Shown in pieces: positions 45,391-53,739 of a DNA stretch of 64,000 nt (the first letter of the stretch is position 1; each line of letters begins with the position of its first letter). Origin of the DNA: CAVYGM01 sp963768025 (GTDB lineage: Bacteria > Bacteroidota > Bacteroidia > Cytophagales > Spirosomataceae); contig CAVYGM010000010.1 in NCBI GenBank assembly GCA_963768025.1, positions 372,001 through 436,000 on the forward strand. The letters run 5' to 3'. Both the position numbers and the translations under genes were made by a program. Below the pieces are notes generated by a model. It made no database searches. It saw only the letters and a program-made list of their open reading frames with translations, and was not told the origin of the DNA.

Positions 45391-45398
45391 CAAAAGTA
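45391..45398 (-). promoter_or_regulatory. -7 element (TACTTTTG) of the HTH-S24 gene
   Basis: Exact TAnnTTTG on the minus strand, placing transcription start near 45384 inside the palindrome at 45371-45388. The -33 region is A+T-rich with no TTTG. Confidence 0.55.
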
Positions 45399-45632
45399 AA
45401 ATATAATTATGACACTTAAAATAGTATTTCAAGAAATATATATTCCCAAAAACCACTACTCTTTGAAGAATTTCATGGTTATTCGTACAGAAAGTCTCAC
45501 TTGTTTATAAGATGTACCTCCCACGAGAAGCCCTCAATGTTGTCACCAGCACGACTAAAACAGCGACCATATTTGCAGTCTAAAAACAAAAAAACTAATT
45601 TCAGTTTCCAAACCAAAAACCCGACCTCTCAA

Positions 45633-46643
45633 ATGAAAAAATTACTCCTGTATCTGCTAGGTCTCTTGGGCCTGGTAGCGGTGGTGTACGCTGTTGGCCC
45701 GGATGTACCCGAGGCCGACCTGGACTCTACCCTACCGCTCGTCACCCAGAACCTCACGGAACTCGAAGCCGAGATTAGCCGTACCGAGGCCGCCGTGCCC
45801 GATCTGAAACCCGACAACGAGGCCCGGATTGTGTGGGCCGATACGGCAACCAAGCAAAAGACTCCCTATAGCATCGTCTATATCCACGGATTCGGGGCGA
45901 GCTGGGCCGAAGGCGACCCCGTACACCGCAACCTCGCCAAGCGCTACGGGGCCAACCTGTACCTGGCCCGTATGCACGACGCCGGCATCAGCGACCCCGA
46001 TGCTTTTGACGATCTCACGCCCGAAAATTTCGTGGCCGGAGCCAAGCGCGCGCTGGCCGTCGGCAGGGCGCTGGGCGATAGTGTCATTGTGATAGGTACC
46101 TCGGCGGGTGGCCTGCTGACGGTCTATCTGGCGGCTACTAATCCAGATTTGAAGGGAATAGTGCTGTATTCCCCCTGTTTGGCTGTATACAACCCTGCTC
46201 TCAAGCTGACTACTGGTCCCTGGGGTGCTCAGCTGCTGCACGTGTTGCTGGGAAAACACCGCGACGACATGGGGTACGCACCCGACCGGGCACAGTATTG
46301 GCTCACGAGCTACGACTCAGAAGGCCTGCTCACGCTACAGGAGACCATGGATGCCGTTGCACGACCGGAGGTATATGCCAAAGTAAAAATGCCGGTTTTT
46401 CTAGGCTACTACTACAAAAACGAAGACGAACAGGATAAGGTGGTGTCGGTGAACGCTATGCGCGAGATGTTCCCGCTACTGGGCACACCTGACTCCCAAA
46501 AAATAGAACGGGCCTTTCCGCAGAGCGGCAACCACGTCATTGCGTCGCATTTTACCTCTAATGATCTACAGGGCGTACAGTACGCTACGGAGAACTTCTT
46601 TGATAAAGTGCTGCGCCTGAAACCGGTTCAGCCTGCCCAATGA
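45633..46643 (+). CDS. Alpha/beta hydrolase with N-terminal membrane anchor
   Basis: From the ATG at 45633, 336 residues: N-terminal hydrophobic anchor (LLLYLLGLLGLVAVVYAVGP), an oxyanion-loop HG motif (YSIVYIHGFGASWAEGD), nucleophile Ser in VIVIGTSAGGLLTVYLA, acidic residue region YYYKNEDEQDKVVSV and His in FPQSGNHVIASH. This is a serine hydrolase of lipase/carboxylesterase type, probably facing the periplasm. The earlier in-frame start (45501) gives a polar leader with no function. The cupin gene follows 9 bases after the stop, so they are likely cotranscribed. Confidence 0.82.
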   Translation: MKKLLLYLLGLLGLVAVVYAVGPDVPEADLDSTLPLVTQNLTELEAEISRTEAAVPDLKPDNEARIVWADTATKQKTPYSIVYIHGFGASWAEGDPVHRNLAKRYGANLYLARMHDAGISDPDAFDDLTPENFVAGAKRALAVGRALGDSVIVIGTSAGGLLTVYLAATNPDLKGIVLYSPCLAVYNPALKLTTGPWGAQLLHVLLGKHRDDMGYAPDRAQYWLTSYDSEGLLTLQETMDAVARPEVYAKVKMPVFLGYYYKNEDEQDKVVSVNAMREMFPLLGTPDSQKIERAFPQSGNHVIASHFTSNDLQGVQYATENFFDKVLRLKPVQPAQ

Positions 46644-46652
46644 ACAGATCCT

Positions 46653-46970
46653 ATGAAAACTACGAAACATGAAGCAGAAGCCCTGCTGACTCCCGACATC
46701 CGGTTTGTGGAAATGATGCGGCACGGCACCCTGTCGGTGGAGTGGTACGCCCCCATGGGCATAGATCCGCAGGTACCCCATGAACAAGACGAACTCTACG
46801 TAGTGGTGAGCGGGACGGGCATGTTCCTGAATGGGACCAATACCCATCCCTTCGGACCGGGCGATGTACTTTTCGTGCCCGCAGGGGTGGTACACCGCTT
46901 TTTTGACTTTACGGACGACTTTGCCACCTGGGTGGTTTTCTACGGCCCGGTGGGTGGCGAAAAAGCTTAA
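46653..46970 (+). CDS. Small single-domain cupin protein
   Basis: A 105-residue cupin. Motif 1 is WYAPMGIDPQVPHEQDELYV (His and Glu metal ligands), followed by VVSGTGMFLNGTNTHPFGPG; motif 2 is GDVLFVPAGVVHRFFDFTDD with the second His. It should bind a divalent metal in a small barrel; enzyme or sensor role unknown. It follows the anchored hydrolase by 9 bases. Its stop codon (TAA 46968-46970) touches the left end of a candidate miniature mobile element, so the real C-terminus may have been changed by that insertion. Confidence 0.85.
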   Translation: MKTTKHEAEALLTPDIRFVEMMRHGTLSVEWYAPMGIDPQVPHEQDELYVVVSGTGMFLNGTNTHPFGPGDVLFVPAGVVHRFFDFTDDFATWVVFYGPVGGEKA

Positions 46971-47131
46971 GAAGCTGTTTGAGTTAAATTTTATAGATAA
47001 AAATGAGAGTTTTTTTGACAAGACAAGGCACCAGATCCGAGGTTTGGCAGCGCCAAATGAGGATTTGAGTGGCGCAGAATTGGCTAAAAAACGCCATTTT
47101 TGGCATAACAAGATTAACTCAAACAGGTTCT
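46970..47131. mobile_element. Candidate MITE-like element with terminal inverted repeats
   Basis: A 162-base non-coding stretch bounded by inverted repeats: AGAAGCTGTTTGAGTTAA on the left and its near-perfect complement ending CTCAAACAGGTTCT on the right. The 13-base core CTGTTTGAGTTAA is perfect (46975-46987 and 47114-47126). The interior has smaller hairpins (TTTGGCAGCGCCAAA; GCCATTTTTGGC) and no ORF. Size, ends and lack of coding fit a miniature inverted-repeat element mobilised by a transposase elsewhere. No clear target duplication is seen, and a complex terminator or regulatory RNA structure is an alternative. Confidence 0.45.
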
Positions 47132-47261
47132 AAGAGTAGTTTTCCCCTGCAAAAATCCTTTACTTTGCGGCCGGTTGAGTTAGTTGCCTACGATCCAAAA
47201 GGGCAAGTAGGCTTATCCGGCCCCCCTAGACTAAATGGAAGATCAATAAAATCAAAAAATC

Positions 47262-48080
47262 ATGGCTTACGGTTTACTTAAAGGAAAAAAGGGAATTATA
47301 TCCGGCGCTTTGGACGAGAACTCCATTGCCTGGAAAGTAGCATTGAAAGCAAAAGAGGAAGGCGCAGTATTTACGCTGACCAACGCTCCGATCGCGATGC
47401 GCATGGGTGCGATCAATAAACTGGCCGAGCAGTGCGACGCCAAAGTAATTCCGGCCGACGCCACCTCAGTGGAAGATCTGGAAAAGCTATATACCGAGTC
47501 AATGGATGTACTAGGAGGTAAGGTGGACTTCGTGTTGCATTCCATCGGCATGAGCCCCAATGTTCGGAAGGGGCGGGAATACAACAACCTCAACTACGAG
47601 TGGTACATGAAAAGCGTGGATGTGTCGGCCATGTCGCTGCACAAGTTCCTGCAATCGGCCGAAAAGCTGGATGCTATCAACGAATGGGGGTCTGTAGTAG
47701 CCCTGTCGTATATTGCCGCTCAGCGAGCCTTCCCTTTCTATAACGACATGGCCGACGCCAAAGCCATTCTGGAAAGCATTGCCCGGAGCTACGGCTACCG
47801 CTACGCCAAGTCCAAAAAAGTGCGGGTCAACACCATCTCCCAGTCGCCTACGCCTACCACGGCCGGTACGGGCATCGGGGGCTTTGATTCGTTCTTTGAA
47901 TTTGCCGAAAAAATGAGCCCACTTGGTAATGCCACCGCCGACGATTGCGCCAACTACGTCATCATGATGTTCTCGGACCTAACCCGCATGGTGACCATGC
48001 AGAATCTTTTCCACGATGGCGGCTACTCTACCACCGGCATATCGGAGGAACTGATGGCGATGATTCAGGGAAAACCCTAA
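47262..48080 (+). CDS. fabI: Enoyl-[acyl-carrier-protein] reductase FabI
   Basis: FabI reduces enoyl-ACP with NADH in the last step of each fatty acid elongation cycle. The 272-residue SDR protein has the NAD motif GIISGALDENSIAWKVALKA, FVLHSIGMSPNVRKGREYNN and the Y-x6-K pair Tyr160/Lys167 in FYNDMADAKAILESIARSYG, with VNTISQSPTPTTAGTGIGGF after it. The Y-x6-K spacing separates FabI from FabG-type SDRs. Upstream, TTACTTTG near 47160 is one base off the -7 consensus. A terminator follows at 48104. Confidence 0.96.
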   Translation: MAYGLLKGKKGIISGALDENSIAWKVALKAKEEGAVFTLTNAPIAMRMGAINKLAEQCDAKVIPADATSVEDLEKLYTESMDVLGGKVDFVLHSIGMSPNVRKGREYNNLNYEWYMKSVDVSAMSLHKFLQSAEKLDAINEWGSVVALSYIAAQRAFPFYNDMADAKAILESIARSYGYRYAKSKKVRVNTISQSPTPTTAGTGIGGFDSFFEFAEKMSPLGNATADDCANYVIMMFSDLTRMVTMQNLFHDGGYSTTGISEELMAMIQGKP

Positions 48081-48103
48081 GGCTATGCCATCAAACAGCT
48101 TCT

Positions 48104-48132
48104 AAGCCCTGCCCGCTGGCAGGGCTTTTTTG
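48104..48132 (+). terminator. Terminator after fabI
   Basis: AAGCCCTGCC and GGCAGGGCTT form a 10-bp stem with a 4-base loop, followed by a run of T. It lies 24 bases past the fabI stop. Confidence 0.9.
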
Positions 48133-48194
48133 TTGGTATTCTAGGCCGTGCGGACACCGTGTTTACAATTTTTCATCCGTTCGTCCGTTTCGCG

Positions 48195-48225
48195 TTGTAG
48201 GTTGTTAGGCCTGCTTGTATTTTTG
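48195..48225 (+). promoter_or_regulatory. Promoter with TTG and TATTTTTG elements
   Basis: TATTTTTG at 48218-48225 matches TAnnTTTG, with TTG at 48195-48197 and a 20-base spacer, close to the Bacteroidota consensus. Transcription would start about 20 bases before the ATG at 48253. Confidence 0.55.
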
Positions 48226-48252
48226 CCAAAATCAATAAAACTCATCTGATAT

Positions 48253-49035
48253 ATGAGATTTCCCTCTGTCACGGCCCCCCTATTTGTTGCAGGATTCCTG
48301 TGGGGTACCACGGCCTGTAACTTTACGTCCGAGCCTACTACCACGTTCCCGGACGTCCCTATCCATACCTTCATTTTTTTGGACAAAACCCAAAGCGTCA
48401 ATGTCAATAAGGGATTTGTGCAGGAAAAGTACCGGCAGGAGTTGACCGATATTGTGAATCAGAACATGACCAATAAAGGGGATAAGCTGGAAGTGTATTT
48501 CATTCACGAAAACACGTCCAAAGCCCGGGCGCTTTCCCTCACCGTGCGCTCCGAGAAAGAAGGGATCGAAAATTCCAACGCTACCGACCGCGAGGCCATC
48601 GAAACAGCCTTCCAGATGTCGTTGCAGCGGGAAAAAGGAATCTTCCTGCGCCAGGCCCTCACTAAGCTCAACCAGCAGAATACGGGTACCTCCAACCAAT
48701 TCACGGATATTTGGGCCAGTTTGCCCATCATAGCCAAAGCGGCCGAGGATGGGGCGCAGGTACGGGTGTACTTTTTCAGTGATATGGTGGAAAGTGTGAA
48801 AGGTTCCGGTCGCCGCGATTTCCATACCAACCCACCTACCGACGATGCGCAGGCGGAAGAATGGGCCAAAGCCGACGCCAAAAAAATGGCGCAGTACGCC
48901 CTGGGCACCCCCGAAGTTACCATCGTATCGCCCTTTGAGCCCACGGCTTCCACCAAAGAGAACAACCCGCACGTGACGCATTACTGGCAAACCCTGTTTC
49001 AGGAACTGGGAGGTGTCGATGTAGAAGAAATATAG
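48253..49035 (+). CDS. VWA-like lipoprotein, unknown role
   Basis: A 260-residue lipoprotein (FVAGFLWGTTAC, lipid cysteine 22). The body starts with a VWA/MIDAS-like strand, IHTFIFLDKTQSVNVNKGF, where D-x-T-x-S stands for the usual D-x-S-x-S, and later has VRVYFFSDMVESVKGSG. The fold suggests metal-dependent adhesion or protein contact in the periplasm. It has a promoter of its own. Family not otherwise recognised. The region directly after the stop retains protein-like sequence in another frame (see next entry), so the gene may originally have extended further. Confidence 0.75.
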   Translation: MRFPSVTAPLFVAGFLWGTTACNFTSEPTTTFPDVPIHTFIFLDKTQSVNVNKGFVQEKYRQELTDIVNQNMTNKGDKLEVYFIHENTSKARALSLTVRSEKEGIENSNATDREAIETAFQMSLQREKGIFLRQALTKLNQQNTGTSNQFTDIWASLPIIAKAAEDGAQVRVYFFSDMVESVKGSGRRDFHTNPPTDDAQAEEWAKADAKKMAQYALGTPEVTIVSPFEPTASTKENNPHVTHYWQTLFQELGGVDVEEI

Positions 49036-49045
49036 CGGGTCGCAA

Positions 49046-49228
49046 TCGACTCTCAACGTTGACCATGGAGGGCAGGTGCCGGAAAGGCAGCTGGCGTTGT
49101 TTATGCCAAACCAGGAGATACAGTGTGGGGATTTTACCATTAAGGTCATTGCCTCAAAGCATTCGCCGGACTGGCAAAATCTATTTTATCACCAAACGAT
49201 CTGCCCCCCTCGAACCCATGAAGGATAA
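49046..49228 (+). pseudogene. Protein-like remnant after VWA lipoprotein (possible MBL-fold fragment)
   Basis: A frame without its own start reads STLNVDHGGQVPERQLALFM, then PNQEIQCGDFTIKVIASKHS, and ends at TAA 49226-49228. QCGDFTIKVIASKHSP resembles the beta strand and His motif of metallo-beta-lactamase-fold hydrolases, but the match is short. It could be a gene remnant or a displaced C-terminal part of the preceding gene. Sequence from 49229 to the start of the minus-strand gene at 49356 holds nothing I can name. Confidence 0.3.
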
Positions 49229-49355
49229 CGTGCTTTTTTTTAAGCAACAATCAGGTGTAGTCGGGGGCGACCTTTATGACCCAAATTGCATCGCTTTGAT
49301 CGGGGAGGCAGTAGCGGAGGAGAAGCCAAGGGTAGACAGTCCATCCTGTTTTTGG

Positions 49356-49586
49356 CTATTTATCCTCAAAATTGTCATTGCTGTTTCGGTTTCCACTTTG
49401 GGAGCCTTCTCCGCCTTTGATGGCATCCCTTTCTCTTATTTTTTCTTCGGCCTCAGGATCATCTTTATCAATGCCGTAATCGTCTACTTGCTCGTCATTG
49501 AAATCGTCATTGGAGTTACGTCCCGCCATGGCGGGGTTGGTTTGAGAGGGCTTATTTGAGTCGTCTTGGTTCTTCTGATCTTTCAT
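49356..49586 (-). CDS. Small acidic, Asn/Asp-rich protein
   Basis: The 76-residue product is highly polar, rich in Asp, Glu and Asn, with no hydrophobic core (SNDDFNDEQVDDYGIDKDDP), so it is probably disordered. Two similar Asn-Ser-Asn-Asp motifs occur (GRNSNDDFNDE near the middle and NRNSNDNFED at the end). Such short disordered proteins are common next to stress genes in Cytophagales; function unknown. The plus-strand ORF over the same bases is hydrophobic and has no start context, so it is taken as its shadow. Confidence 0.6.
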   Translation of the reverse strand: MKDQKNQDDSNKPSQTNPAMAGRNSNDDFNDEQVDDYGIDKDDPEAEEKIRERDAIKGGEGSQSGNRNSNDNFEDK

Positions 49587-49707
49587 AGTTTATATTGATT
49601 GGTTTAAATGAAGAATGGTTAAAAATTCCGTTCCAATCAGCTTTGGCTACTGGCAAATCCTCTTCCAAAAGTTGGGGGGAGTGAGTGTGGAAGAAAAATG
49701 TGTCATC

Positions 49708-50166
49708 TTATTTTAGCTCAGCGTTCCCAAAAAGCACCGAAAAGGGTTTGCACCAGATGATGACGAACTTTTGCTTGGCCGGGTCTACCTCCGTGGGTAG
49801 TTCGATAGTAAAGTTGCCGGATTTTTCCAGTTTTGCCACGTCAATAAAGTTGCGCAGTGCCGTATTTTCGGCCAGATAAACGCGCAGGTCGGGGCCGGCG
49901 TCGGTTTTGAAATCCGTAAAAATCAGCGATCGTTTACCCCCCTTCTCCAGGACGCTTACAGTACCGCTCGTGGGGTGAACATTGCTCATAAAACTCCCTT
50001 TGAAAATGACTTTACCGACTGTATCTTCTTTTACAACCGGGGGAGTTGTCATGGTGGTTGGAGTCATTTGGGTTTCCTGCATAGGGGTCACCGTTTCTGG
50101 AGTAGGCTGACAATTGGTTAGCGCCAAAAGGGCGAACAAGGAAAGTAGGATTGGTAGCTTTTTCAT
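49708..50166 (-). CDS. DM13-domain lipoprotein
   Basis: A 152-residue lipoprotein (LSLFALLALTNC, lipid cysteine) with a Thr/Pro-rich linker of about 30 residues and then a DM13 domain: GKVIFKGSFMSNVHPTSGTV, LIFTDFKTDAGPDLRVYLAE and the final FVIIWCKPFSVLFGNAEL with the conserved Cys. DM13 is a small electron-transfer or adhesion-type domain found also in animal surface proteins. It is first of the two minus-strand envelope genes; the outer-membrane protein gene lies 19 bases upstream of its start. Confidence 0.88.
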   Translation of the reverse strand: MKKLPILLSLFALLALTNCQPTPETVTPMQETQMTPTTMTTPPVVKEDTVGKVIFKGSFMSNVHPTSGTVSVLEKGGKRSLIFTDFKTDAGPDLRVYLAENTALRNFIDVAKLEKSGNFTIELPTEVDPAKQKFVIIWCKPFSVLFGNAELK

Positions 50167-50184
50167 ATTTTTGATTGATTAGTT

Positions 50185-51025
50185 TCACCATTTGACATAA
50201 ATACCTGCATTGTAGGATCGGGAAAAAGGGACGTTCTCACCGGCTAGCGCCCCAATTGCACTCGCCGAGAGACCTAGCCGATCGGGTACCAGATCATAAG
50301 CCGCCTTCACGCCCAACCCGAGGTATCGCTGATTATTGAGATAGGTGGCACTGAACTGGTAGGCCTCCGTATTAAAGAACGGCCCGTTCTTTTCCGGTAG
50401 TCTGAAAGTCGAGCGTCACGCCTGCCCACAGACGTGGGAGTACCTTGACACCAAACTCCCCGTTTAGCTTCACAAAATTGCTGTAGTTGCGAGTCATGAA
50501 GCCATAGCCCGCTTCGAGGTAGTAATAGGTGCGCTTGGTGCCCGAGCCTACCGAGAGGTAGGGTAGCACCGTCCAGCCTTCAAATCCCGTACGCAGGCCC
50601 AGTCGATCGTTATTGACAAAGGTATTGGCCAGGGCATCTACCCCAATGCTCAGCTTCACGTTTCCGTCCAATAGCCCTCTTTTTAGTCCAAACCCTATGT
50701 TCCCGATCCCACTCAGCGACCCGGCGGCAACGGGGTTAGCCTGGATATTGGAGCTGGGGCCAAGAGATACCTTTTTAAAAGGAATAATGGCTCGCAGTTC
50801 GAGTTTTTTGCCCAACCCGTACTCGGCATACAGCTGGAAGGTATGGTCGCTGATGTCACGATACGAAGGAGCCTCTGAACCCAGGGGGTTAAATACGGCA
50901 TTGTAGTACAGGCCCGAATAGCCAACCTGCACAAAGCCCTTTCGGAACTCACGAATCCAGGGCCCCCCGGCCATCACAGTAAGGGAGGTACTTAACAGAC
51001 AGCATAAAAGTAAGATACGGCGCAT
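50185..51025 (-). CDS. Outer-membrane beta-barrel protein, one frameshift
   Basis: After a signal peptide (LLLCCLLSTSLTVMAG) the sequence consists of alternating amphipathic strands typical of a barrel (FRKGFVQVGYSGLYYNAVF; FQLYAEYGLGKKLELRAIIP; IGNIGFGLKRGLL; TYYYLEAGYGFMTRN). The frame ends at about 50372 after DFQTTGKERAVL, but removing one A near 50395 lets it continue KNGPFFNTEAYQFSATYLNN and RYLGLGVKAAYDLVPDRLGL to YVKW and TGA at 50185. An aromatic C-terminal residue is the normal end of a barrel, which supports the repair. Likely passive outer-membrane protein; substrate unknown. Confidence 0.75.
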
Positions 51026-51037
51026 GGATTTGTCGTT

Positions 51038-51919
51038 TTATGGATGAAGTGTTAGGTGATGTATAATGGCGGTGTGGATTAGGTCGGGGCGGCTCCACGG
51101 AATAAAGTGATTCATGTCAGGAATCATCTGAATGGTCACGGGAGCATTCACCAGCATACGTTTGGCAAAAGCCGCGTTGCCCGGCGGTACCAGCGGGTCG
51201 TCCTCGCCCTGAATGACGGTAACCGGCATCCGAATACCGGCCCACAACGGGAGCATCTTTTCCAATTCGCCTTTGAGGGGCATAATCTCCCGATTGCTAA
51301 CATCGAGTTCGGCGGGTAGCAGCCACCGAAACGGAACCGCCGCCCCGAGTGGACGGTACCATTCTTCTTTTTCGAGTTCGGGATCAACGGAAGGCGCCAC
51401 CAGAATTAGTCCGCCTACCTCGTCGGGATAATCCATGGCCAGTCGAACCGCTACCGGTCCTCCCAACGAATGACCCACCAGAATCGGCTTTTCTTCGGAT
51501 TTGCCCAGCCGAAGTAGGGGTGCCAGGTAGGTAGCCTGTTTTTGCATAGACGGTTCGGGGGTACCTTTTCCGGATTTCCCAAAACCAGGCCGGTCCACCG
51601 AAATCAAATGAGCCCGGGTATAGAGGGTAGAATCAGCAAAGAAACTGATAAAAGCATCCCAGGTTCCCGGCGACCCGTGTATGAACAAAACGGTGGGCAG
51701 GGTATCGGCGCCAATGGTAGCGTAATGGATGGCTCTGTTTCCAACCTGAACTACCCCAAACGTAGGCTTGATATCCTGCGCAGCGAAATACTGACTCACT
51801 TTCTTATCCGACATGCTCACCGAGATACAACGGGACAAGAGTACGACCAGCGCCAAAATCAGCACGAGTCCCCTGGACCATTGGAAAGAATGCGATCGGA
51901 AAGCTCGGGTCAGGTTCAT
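51038..51919 (-). CDS. Membrane-anchored alpha/beta hydrolase
   Basis: A 293-residue hydrolase with an N-terminal hydrophobic segment ending in Cys (LVLILALVVLLSRC), either lipoprotein or signal anchor. It has the HG oxyanion motif VLFIHGSPGTWDAFISFFAD, nucleophile Ser in PILVGHSLGGPVAVRLAMDY, the acid in VIQGEDDPLVPPGNA and His in IPDMNHFIPW. The ATG overlaps the preceding LysE gene stop by four bases (ATGA), so they are translationally coupled. Substrate unknown. Confidence 0.85.
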   Translation of the reverse strand: MNLTRAFRSHSFQWSRGLVLILALVVLLSRCISVSMSDKKVSQYFAAQDIKPTFGVVQVGNRAIHYATIGADTLPTVLFIHGSPGTWDAFISFFADSTLYTRAHLISVDRPGFGKSGKGTPEPSMQKQATYLAPLLRLGKSEEKPILVGHSLGGPVAVRLAMDYPDEVGGLILVAPSVDPELEKEEWYRPLGAAVPFRWLLPAELDVSNREIMPLKGELEKMLPLWAGIRMPVTVIQGEDDPLVPPGNAAFAKRMLVNAPVTIQMIPDMNHFIPWSRPDLIHTAIIHHLTLHP

Positions 51920-52572
51920 AGGATGGAGGTGAATATGGATGCGTTTTCTAACTCAAAACCAAGTACCCTGACTAACTGCCACAACGCCATCCCCACAAAC
52001 AGCCCACCCGTTAGCCAGTTGAGCCACCGTCCGCTGAGGTACTTTCCGATGCGTTCCCGCTGTTGGTCGGATAGCCATACCACCCCAGCCAATAACCCGA
52101 ATGCTCCCGCTGACGTGCCCAACGCAAATATCCATTGACTGGTCGTGGACTGCTCGGGGATCAGCATATTCGCACTCAGGTACAGCCATACCGCCGACCA
52201 GAAGGGAAGCAATTGGGGATTGGTACTACCCAAAGCGAGACCTTTCCAGAACGGCAGGGCAGACCTGGAACTAGGTACCTGATCCAGTACAACCGGTTTT
52301 TGACGAAAGGCGGCGATACCCGCCAGCAGCAACACCGGAATGGGGGCGTAAGCCAGCCATTCCACCCAGCCCGCCCGTTGGGGAAGCATCATGAGTCCTC
52401 CGGCCGCTAACCCCCCGTAGGCAAACTCGGGCAAGCTCCCTCCCAAAGCCAGCCATAGCCCAGCCCTTCGGCTTTGGCTGAGGGTGGTTTGGGCCACCGC
52501 CACATTGACGGTTCCCGGATGCAGCGAACCCACAAAACTGATGACGCTCACTAAGAGGAACAGGGAAAGCAT
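51916..52572 (-). CDS. LysE-family translocator
   Basis: From ATG 52572 the product has 218 residues and six hydrophobic segments. The first carries the LysE signature GSLHPGTVNVAVAQTTLSQS. Further segments are LWLALGGSLPEFAYGGLAAG, WVEWLAYAPIPVLLLAG, FWKGLALGSTNPQLLPFWSA and IFALGTSAGAFGLLAGVVWL. LysE/RhtB proteins export amino acids or related small molecules. The stop overlaps the next gene by ATGA. An earlier start at 52680 would overlap the DinB gene and adds a polar leader, so it is not preferred. Confidence 0.82.
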   Translation of the reverse strand: MLSLFLLVSVISFVGSLHPGTVNVAVAQTTLSQSRRAGLWLALGGSLPEFAYGGLAAGGLMMLPQRAGWVEWLAYAPIPVLLLAGIAAFRQKPVVLDQVPSSRSALPFWKGLALGSTNPQLLPFWSAVWLYLSANMLIPEQSTTSQWIFALGTSAGAFGLLAGVVWLSDQQRERIGKYLSGRWLNWLTGGLFVGMALWQLVRVLGFELENASIFTSIL

Positions 52573-52606
52573 AGGGCCATAGGGTGAAAAAAAGTTGAAA
52601 CCAGCC

Positions 52607-53110
52607 TCAGTGTGCCTGATGCTGTACCGTAGAATACGCCACTCCGAAATGGGGAGGCAATACGACGTCAGGAAACTCACTTCGAAGCGCGATCTGTATC
52701 AGGGCCATGTGGTGAATGGCGTGCTCAATGTTATAAAGTAATTCGCGGGCGAAGGAAGAGGGGATTTGTACGCTTTCGTCGGTACCCTCCACCGACAAGT
52801 CGGCGGTAAGCTGTAACGTTTGGTCCAGGTCTAGGCGTCGAACGGACTGATTGAGGTGATAAATGCGTGCCAGGGCCTCGTGGGTGTCTACTTCCAGGCG
52901 CAAATCGCGTGGGCGCTGATCGTAATTTAGTTGCCGGGTTTGGGCGTTGTTTACCAGCAAGTCATAGAATTCCAGCACGTGCCGGATGTGCTTTCCGATG
53001 GTATTTCCGGAAAGTACGGGCAAAGGTCGGGCGTAATCGGCGTCAGAAAGCTGGCCTACCACTTCGGCTAGTTGGGTTAAAATATCGGTACTGACAGATT
53101 TCAATGACAT
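52607..53110 (-). CDS. DinB-like cytosolic protein
   Basis: A 167-residue helical protein with three histidine positions of the DinB fold: GKHIRHVLEFYDLLVNN near the N-terminus and YNIEHAIHHMALIQIALRSE near the end. The helices VSTDILTQLAEVVGQLSDAD and LARIYHLNQSVRRLDLDQTL make up the rest of the bundle. It has no signal peptide, unlike the DinB gene at 8843. A metal-dependent transferase role is typical of the superfamily, but substrate is unknown. It leads into the LysE and hydrolase genes. Confidence 0.8.
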   Translation of the reverse strand: MSLKSVSTDILTQLAEVVGQLSDADYARPLPVLSGNTIGKHIRHVLEFYDLLVNNAQTRQLNYDQRPRDLRLEVDTHEALARIYHLNQSVRRLDLDQTLQLTADLSVEGTDESVQIPSSFARELLYNIEHAIHHMALIQIALRSEFPDVVLPPHFGVAYSTVQHQAH

Positions 53111-53162
53111 AAAGCAGATTTGTGTGTAAAAATGAATATACGCCTGGTTCGCTTCGGGGGAT

Positions 53163-53591
53163 TCATACCCTCCCCGGCAGCGGTTTTTTTGGACCCGGCA
53201 GGAGGGCAGTCACGATGGGTAACCACTGCTGGCGCGTCATAGCCAGGAGGATAACGCAACTACCCGCAACCAGAAAAGCCAGGAAAAATAAATAGCCGCC
53301 ATCGCCCTGTACTTCGATACCGAGAATCGTGAGGTGCGACAAAATCGCGCCCCCCATTACACCCAGGGCAATCCCGGCCCCGATCCAGCTCGTGCGGGGA
53401 ATTAGAATCAGAACCGAGGCGATGAGTTCTACCACCCCGGAGCCGATGCGCCCCCAGGGCTCCACCCCCAGCTTGGAAAAAATATACACCGACTCGGGTT
53501 GCCCCAAAAACTTGAAGTAAAGCGTTTGGAGCAGAATGACCGCCGCTACGAGGCGAACAGCCCACAAAAGATACGGGATTATTTTTTTCAT
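53163..53591 (-). CDS. DoxX-family membrane protein
   Basis: The 142-residue protein has four membrane segments (YLLWAVRLVAAVILLQTLYF; SGVVELIASVLILIPRTSWI; IGAGIALGVMGGAILSHLTI; YLFFLAFLVAGSCVILLAM). The Lys in LYFKFLGQPESVYIF and GVVELIASVLILIP are in the usual DoxX positions. DoxX-like proteins occur with redox or thiosulfate enzymes and are often of unknown function. It lies 52 bases upstream of the DinB gene on the same strand, possibly in one operon. Confidence 0.82.
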   Translation of the reverse strand: MKKIIPYLLWAVRLVAAVILLQTLYFKFLGQPESVYIFSKLGVEPWGRIGSGVVELIASVLILIPRTSWIGAGIALGVMGGAILSHLTILGIEVQGDGGYLFFLAFLVAGSCVILLAMTRQQWLPIVTALLPGPKKPLPGRV

Positions 53592-53739
53592 AATTGAATA
53601 TATTTTTGAGGAGTTAATAGCAGTTGACCCCTAGCCAATAGTATTTTTATGTAGTTGATATAGAAATCACTAGGTGGTATGTTAACCCAGCTGCTACTAG
53701 AACCATATTCTGAATTAGTAGGCTTATTGCGCGATAAAG

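Noticed and set aside
49059..49559. 166-codon plus-strand ORF with hydrophobic end
   Set aside because: Its second half is antisense to the acidic protein at 49356-49586 and the first half competes with a more protein-like frame.
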